From Pontibacter roseus DSM 17521 (GTDB lineage Bacteria > Bacteroidota > Bacteroidia > Cytophagales > Hymenobacteraceae): a stretch of 64,000 nt of DNA. The stretch is taken from contig NZ_KB890767.1 of assembly GCF_000373265.1 (NCBI RefSeq), positions 1-64,000 on the forward strand, given 5' to 3'. The notes under the pieces are model-generated. The model had not been told where the DNA came from, did no database searches, and saw only the letters and a list, made by a program, of their open reading frames with translations. How positions within the stretch are numbered: position 1 is the stretch's first letter; each line of letters begins with the position of its first letter. This document shows positions 60,639-64,000 of this stretch, one piece after another. The translations under genes and the position numbers were made by a program.

Positions 60639-61025
60639 AGTATCACGTGAAAATCAGCCAGTAAGCCTAATTGTGCGGAATTATGCACATCAGGTATTCA
60701 GCTTATGAAAGCAGGTATAGCGGGTCACCGCCAGCACAGCTCGATTCTCCTAAAGCTGCGCCTTGCTTCTATCCCGATAGGGGTATTTGCTCCTGAGCAG
60801 GAGACGATGCGCTTCGGCGCCGCCCTGCTCAACACAAATCTATATAATATTGAGCAACTTTAGTACTAAAATTTGAAACTGTTTTAAAGCCAGGTTGCTA
60901 TACCTCTCCTGCACCGCACTATTCGAGTAAACCTCGGCATGCACCTACAGGGGGGCAGACTGCACGAAAAAGCCCGAAGCACTCGCTCCGGGCTTTTGGT
61001 ATATTGAGATGAACTGGGGCAGCGG
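60639..61025. other. Spacer between the response regulator and the CBS-like gene
   Basis: About 390 nt without a supported gene. It holds CTATACC words (60712, 60898), an AT-rich stretch at 60840-60890 and the terminator at 60967-60998. It probably carries the response-regulator promoter. Confidence 0.45.
60967..60998 (-). terminator. Terminator of the CBS-like gene
   Basis: A 9-bp stem AAAAGCCCG/CGGGCTTTT followed, on the minus strand, by T residues, 30 nt beyond the CBS-like stop. Confidence 0.8.
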
Positions 61026-62012
61026 CTAGTCGATGTAGCCTTGCGCGCGCATCCAGTCGTCGTTGTAGATTTTGCCCAGGTAACGCGTACCGTGGTCCGG
61101 CAGCAGCACTACGATTACGTCGTCTTCGGTCAGGTTGTTCTCGCGGGCATATTCCAGCGCTCCGTGTACAGCCGTCCCGCAGGACCAGCCCACGAACAGG
61201 CCTTCTTCCTTAGCCAACCTTCTGGTCATCACGGCTCCGTCCTTGTCTGTCACCTTGAGGAACAGGTCAATCACGTCGAAGTCCACGTTCTTTGGCAGGA
61301 TGTCCTCGCCTATACCTTCGGTGGCGTAGGAATAGATTTCGTTCTCGTCGAAAATGCCAGTCTCCTTGTACTTCTTGAAAACAGAGCCATAGGTATCGAT
61401 GCCCACTGTGATGAGCTCCGGGTTCTGCTCCTTCAGATAGCGCGATATGCCCGTCACGGTGCCGCCTGTGCCCACACCTGTGATAAAGTGCGTCACTTTG
61501 CCCTCCGTCTGCTCCCAGATTTCAGGGCCGGTGGACTCATAATGGGCAGCCCAGTTAGACATGTTGTCGTACTGGTTTGGGTAGAAGGAATTGGGAATCT
61601 CCTCGTTCAGGCGCTTGGCCACCGAGTAGTAGGAGTCCGGATGGTCAGGCGACACGTTGGTCGGGCATACCACCACCTCGGCTCCCACGGCACGCAGGAT
61701 GTCCATTTTCTCTTTGCTCTGCTTGTCGGCCAGCGTGAAGATGCACTTGTAGCCCTTGGCGATGGCGGCCAACGCCAGGCCCATACCTGTGTTACCGGAG
61801 GTACCCTCAATGATGGTGCCGCCCGGCTTCAGGACGCCGGCTTTCTCGGCGTCCTCTATCATTTTGACGGCCATGCGGTCCTTCACGGAGTTGCCAGGGT
61901 TCAGGTACTCCACTTTGGCCAGTATGGTCGGCTTTATGCCTTTTGTCACATTGTTGAGCTTCACCAGGGGAGTGTTACCGATAGCTTCGGTAATATGGTT
62001 CAGATACTTCAT
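61026..62012 (-). CDS. Cysteine synthase/cystathionine beta-synthase-type enzyme
   Basis: ATG 62012 gives MKYLNHITEAIGNTP, 328 residues; ATG 62039 adds nine. The fold-type II PLP signature is present: NSVKDRMAVKM (Lys), IEGTSGNTGMGLALAA, GVGTGGTVTG, and VGWSCGTA. The segment VCPTNVSPDHPDSYYSVAKRL and ESTGPEIWEQ are features of the catalytic core of cystathionine beta-synthases rather than of CysK. There is no C-terminal CBS pair. It may therefore make cystathionine or cysteine (inference). It is separate from cysE-cysM. A terminator follows. Confidence 0.85.
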   Translation of the reverse strand: MKYLNHITEAIGNTPLVKLNNVTKGIKPTILAKVEYLNPGNSVKDRMAVKMIEDAEKAGVLKPGGTIIEGTSGNTGMGLALAAIAKGYKCIFTLADKQSKEKMDILRAVGAEVVVCPTNVSPDHPDSYYSVAKRLNEEIPNSFYPNQYDNMSNWAAHYESTGPEIWEQTEGKVTHFITGVGTGGTVTGISRYLKEQNPELITVGIDTYGSVFKKYKETGIFDENEIYSYATEGIGEDILPKNVDFDVIDLFLKVTDKDGAVMTRRLAKEEGLFVGWSCGTAVHGALEYARENNLTEDDVIVVLLPDHGTRYLGKIYNDDWMRAQGYID

Positions 62013-62184
62013 TTGAATGCTTTTTGGATTCGGGTGCAAAGGTAAGTAATTAAAGTCATAGTCATAGCGCCGGGCCTGCCTGTGCAGGTATACGGGCCGT
62101 TCTTTCTCTGCCTGTGCAACAGCGCAGGTGGCCTCTCCCGTTCCTTTTGCAGCCTTCTGGAAGCTATATTAGGTATAACTATTT

Positions 62185-62215
62185 TTTGGAAGGGCCACAA
62201 AAAAGCCTATTTTTG
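62185..62215 (+). promoter_or_regulatory. Bacteroidota consensus promoter of sucD
   Basis: TTTG (62185-62188), then exactly 19 nt, then TATTTTTG (62208-62215). This is a complete match to TTTG-N19-TAnnTTTG. The ATG follows 48 nt downstream. Confidence 0.8.
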
Positions 62216-62263
62216 CGTGACCTTACAGTTAGACCGTCATACATCAACTAAAATAAGATACAC

Positions 62264-63157
62264 ATGAGTGTTTTAGTAAATAAAGATTCGAAGGTAATCG
62301 TACAGGGCTTCACAGGCTCAGAGGGTTCTTTCCACGCCTCTCAGATGATTGAGTACGGCACCAACGTGGTAGGTGGTGTAACGCCAGGCAAAGGTGGCAA
62401 CAATCACCTGGACCTCCCGGTTTTCAACACTGTGGAAGAAGCCGTCAAAAGAACCGGAGCTGATGTTTCTATCATCTTCGTGCCACCGGCCTTCGCCGCT
62501 GACGCCATCATGGAAGCCGCTGATGCGGGCATCAAGGTAATCGTAGCCATCACGGAGGGTATCCCGGTGAAAGACATGGTGACGGCGAAAAACTACCTGA
62601 AAGGCAAAGACGTGACGCTTATCGGACCAAACTGCCCAGGTGTCATCACGCCAGGCGAAGCGAAAGTGGGTATCATGCCAGGCTTCGTATTCAAGCCAGG
62701 TCGTATCGGCATCGTGTCTAAATCCGGTACGTTAACCTATGAGGCGGCTGACCAGATTGTGAAAGCTGGACTGGGTATCTCTACGGCTATCGGTATCGGT
62801 GGTGACCCTATCATTGGCACGCCTACCAAAGACGCGGTACAACTGCTGATGGAAGACCCAGAGACAGACGCTATCGTGATGATTGGCGAGATTGGTGGTA
62901 ACTACGAGGCGATGGCTGCGCAGTACATCAGCGAAACTGGCAACAGAAAGCCGGTTGTAGGTTTCATCGCAGGCCAGACGGCTCCAGCGGGTCGTCGTAT
63001 GGGCCACGCAGGCGCCATTGTAGGTGGTGCTGACGACACAGCCGCTGCCAAGATGAAAATCATGCGTGAGAACGGCATCCATGTGGTAGAGTCTCCTGCT
63101 GAGATTGGTGCAACTATGCTACGCGTGCTGCAAGACGCTGGCATGGTAAACGCTTAA
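62264..63157 (+). CDS. sucD: Succinate-CoA ligase, alpha subunit
   Basis: A 297-residue subunit of the TCA-cycle enzyme converting succinyl-CoA to succinate with nucleotide triphosphate formation. The CoA-binding Rossmann part is [21 protein letters not shown]. The active-site His is in [13 protein letters not shown] (about residue 247). The gene is not next to sucC in the window. A consensus promoter precedes it and a hairpin follows, so it forms a transcription unit of its own. Confidence 0.95.
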   Translation: MSVLVNKDSKVIVQGFTGSEGSFHASQMIEYGTNVVGGVTPGKGGNNHLDLPVFNTVEEAVKRTGADVSIIFVPPAFAADAIMEAADAGIKVIVAITEGIPVKDMVTAKNYLKGKDVTLIGPNCPGVITPGEAKVGIMPGFVFKPGRIGIVSKSGTLTYEAADQIVKAGLGISTAIGIGGDPIIGTPTKDAVQLLMEDPETDAIVMIGEIGGNYEAMAAQYISETGNRKPVVGFIAGQTAPAGRRMGHAGAIVGGADDTAAAKMKIMRENGIHVVESPAEIGATMLRVLQDAGMVNA

Positions 63158-63471
63158 TTTGATTTGCTATACCTCACAAGGTATACCTTATAAAAACGGG
63201 CTGCTTCGGAAGAGGCAGCCCGTTTTGTTTTCATCTTTTCTAAGGTCACAGCGTGTGCTGCTCCCGCATGTGTCCATTCGTAGAGAGTAGCCAACAGCCC
63301 AAACTATTTCTGGCTTGTCCGCACCAGTAGTCGGCTATACCTGCTTCGGCACCGGCGCGGCGTTGGCATCAGACCCTCGCAGGAGCTGCACACGCTGCGA
63401 GGACTTCCTAGCAAACTGCCGTTCCTTTTTGCGCCTCCTATACCTTCCTAACTTCTCAAATTCTTAAATAC
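63158..63471. other. Spacer between sucD and the oxyR-like gene
   Basis: About 310 nt containing the sucD terminator (63193-63226) and three CTATACC words (near 63165, 63335, 63440). No other gene or repeat is visible. Confidence 0.5.
63193..63230 (+). terminator. sucD terminator
   Basis: A 12-bp stem AAAACGGGCTGC/GCAGCCCGTTTT followed by T residues. Confidence 0.85.
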
Positions 63472-64000
63472 TTAAACTCCCACCACGCGTTGCTTTTCCC
63501 GGCTTCTGATGGTATCAGGTATACCTGCCAGTATCTCCTGTCGCAGAGCCTCTATTAGTTTCTTTTTCAGGAAGCTGCGATGCACCACCAGGCTGACCTC
63601 GCGCTGTGGCTGCGGCTCTTCGAAGTAATGTACCATCGTCCGCTTTTCTGGGGGCATGTCCAGCACCGACAGCTCCGGCAACAGCGTGAGTCCGCGCTGC
63701 GTCTCCACGATGCGCTTGAGCGTCTCCAGAGAGCCGCTCTTGTAGTCGAAATGGGCTGACCCGGCCGCCGCTCCTCCCCTGTTGCAGATGTTCAGCACTT
63801 GGCTCCGGAAACAGTGGCCTTCGTTCAGCACCCACAGCTCATCCGTATCGAGTTGTTCTGGGGTTATAACCTTATGCTTTGCCAGCGGATGCGACGGGTT
63901 GATATAGCCCACGAACGACTCATAGAACAGAGGCAGCTCCTTGATACTCTTGTCCTCCAGCGGCGTCACCAGCAGGCCCACGTCCAGCAACTCATGGTTC
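63472..64000 (-). CDS. oxyR: OxyR-like LysR-family regulator, 5' part outside window
   Basis: The gene enters from beyond the window end. The visible 176 residues form the effector domain of a LysR regulator. The redox cysteines of OxyR are present at the correct spacing: EGHCFRSQVLNIC (C-x8-C). The N-terminal DNA-binding part is missing. OxyR senses hydrogen peroxide through this disulfide and controls genes such as dps and katG; dps lies 16 kb away here. The TTG at 63990 is an internal codon, not the start. Confidence 0.82.
   Translation of the reverse strand, partial: NHELLDVGLLVTPLEDKSIKELPLFYESFVGYINPSHPLAKHKVITPEQLDTDELWVLNEGHCFRSQVLNICNRGGAAAGSAHFDYKSGSLETLKRIVETQRGLTLLPELSVLDMPPEKRTMVHYFEEPQPQREVSLVVHRSFLKKKLIEALRQEILAGIPDTIRSREKQRVVGV

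Noticed and set aside
61041..62045. 334-residue plus-strand ORF opposite the CBS-like gene
   Set aside because: Full antisense shadow of the PLP enzyme, whose motifs are all present on the minus strand.
1..64000. CRISPR arrays
   Set aside because: No regularly spaced direct repeats of 25-40 nt were seen anywhere in the window.

Overview
The window comes from a Bacteroidota chromosome, most likely Cytophagales/Hymenobacteraceae and close to Pontibacter (inference). The evidence is a type IX secretion C-terminal domain, an S46 dipeptidyl peptidase, a PorV/PorQ-like outer-membrane protein, SigZ, YidD, a cyclophilin fused to HEAT repeats, and promoters of the Bacteroidota TTTG-N19-TAnnTTTG type. 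Start sites mostly lack a Shine-Dalgarno sequence.

Region 1 (1 to about 18,580) is a visibly AT-richer integrated element, and only its right end is in view. That end is a 3' fragment of tRNA-Ala(GGC) at 18531-18577, followed by what looks like the original tRNA terminator. A tyrosine recombinase gene lies just inside it. Leftward from the integrase, on one strand, come a hypothetical protein, an excisionase-like HTH protein, a small protein, a P4/D5-type helicase-primase, a BT4734-like primase, a terminase small subunit and a small protein. No other virion gene is seen. This content resembles a phage-inducible chromosomal island (phage satellite). The cargo is a T9SS-exported beta-propeller protein, several small genes, a PD-(D/E)XK-like nuclease, a SEC-C protein, and at the left end a tightly overlapping four-gene operon. 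That operon encodes a C5 DNA methyltransferase, an MmeI-like protein with degenerate catalytic motifs, a superfamily 2 helicase and a GIY-YIG nuclease. It looks like a restriction-type anti-phage system that I cannot match to a named one, and it is the best candidate here for something undescribed.

Region 2 (18.6 to 45 kb) is GC-richer core chromosome. It holds a DUF2267 gene, cysE-cysM, a lipoprotein, an MFS transporter, three tandem PH-like membrane paralogues, the HEAT-cyclophilin lipoprotein, a thioredoxin-like protein, an SdpR/SdpI pair, an alpha/beta hydrolase, a GNAT acetyltransferase, an NADPH-type flavoprotein, yidD, an S46 peptidase, a PorQ-like gene with an HhH outer-membrane partner, a repeat-rich spacer, sigZ, an arsI-like gene, and a radical-SAM/DUF4130 DNA-repair pair.

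Region 3 (45 to 64 kb) holds an Omp85-type barrel, dps, a CvfB-type S1 protein, an NAD-binding protein, a methyltransferase, a His-rich barrel, a RimK ligase/zinc protease/aspartoacylase triad, an alpha/beta hydrolase, DUF502, ispH, cmk with an unlisted 51-residue lipoprotein, adenine deaminase, a TauE/SafE exporter, a response regulator, a CBS-like cysteine/cystathionine synthase, sucD, and the 3' part of an oxyR-like gene cut by the window end.

Across regions 2 and 3 the word CTATACC/GGTATAG recurs far above chance (roughly 65 copies by eye in 45 kb), both inside and between genes. It is near background in the integrated element, so it serves as a host signature and an unexplained signal in its own right.
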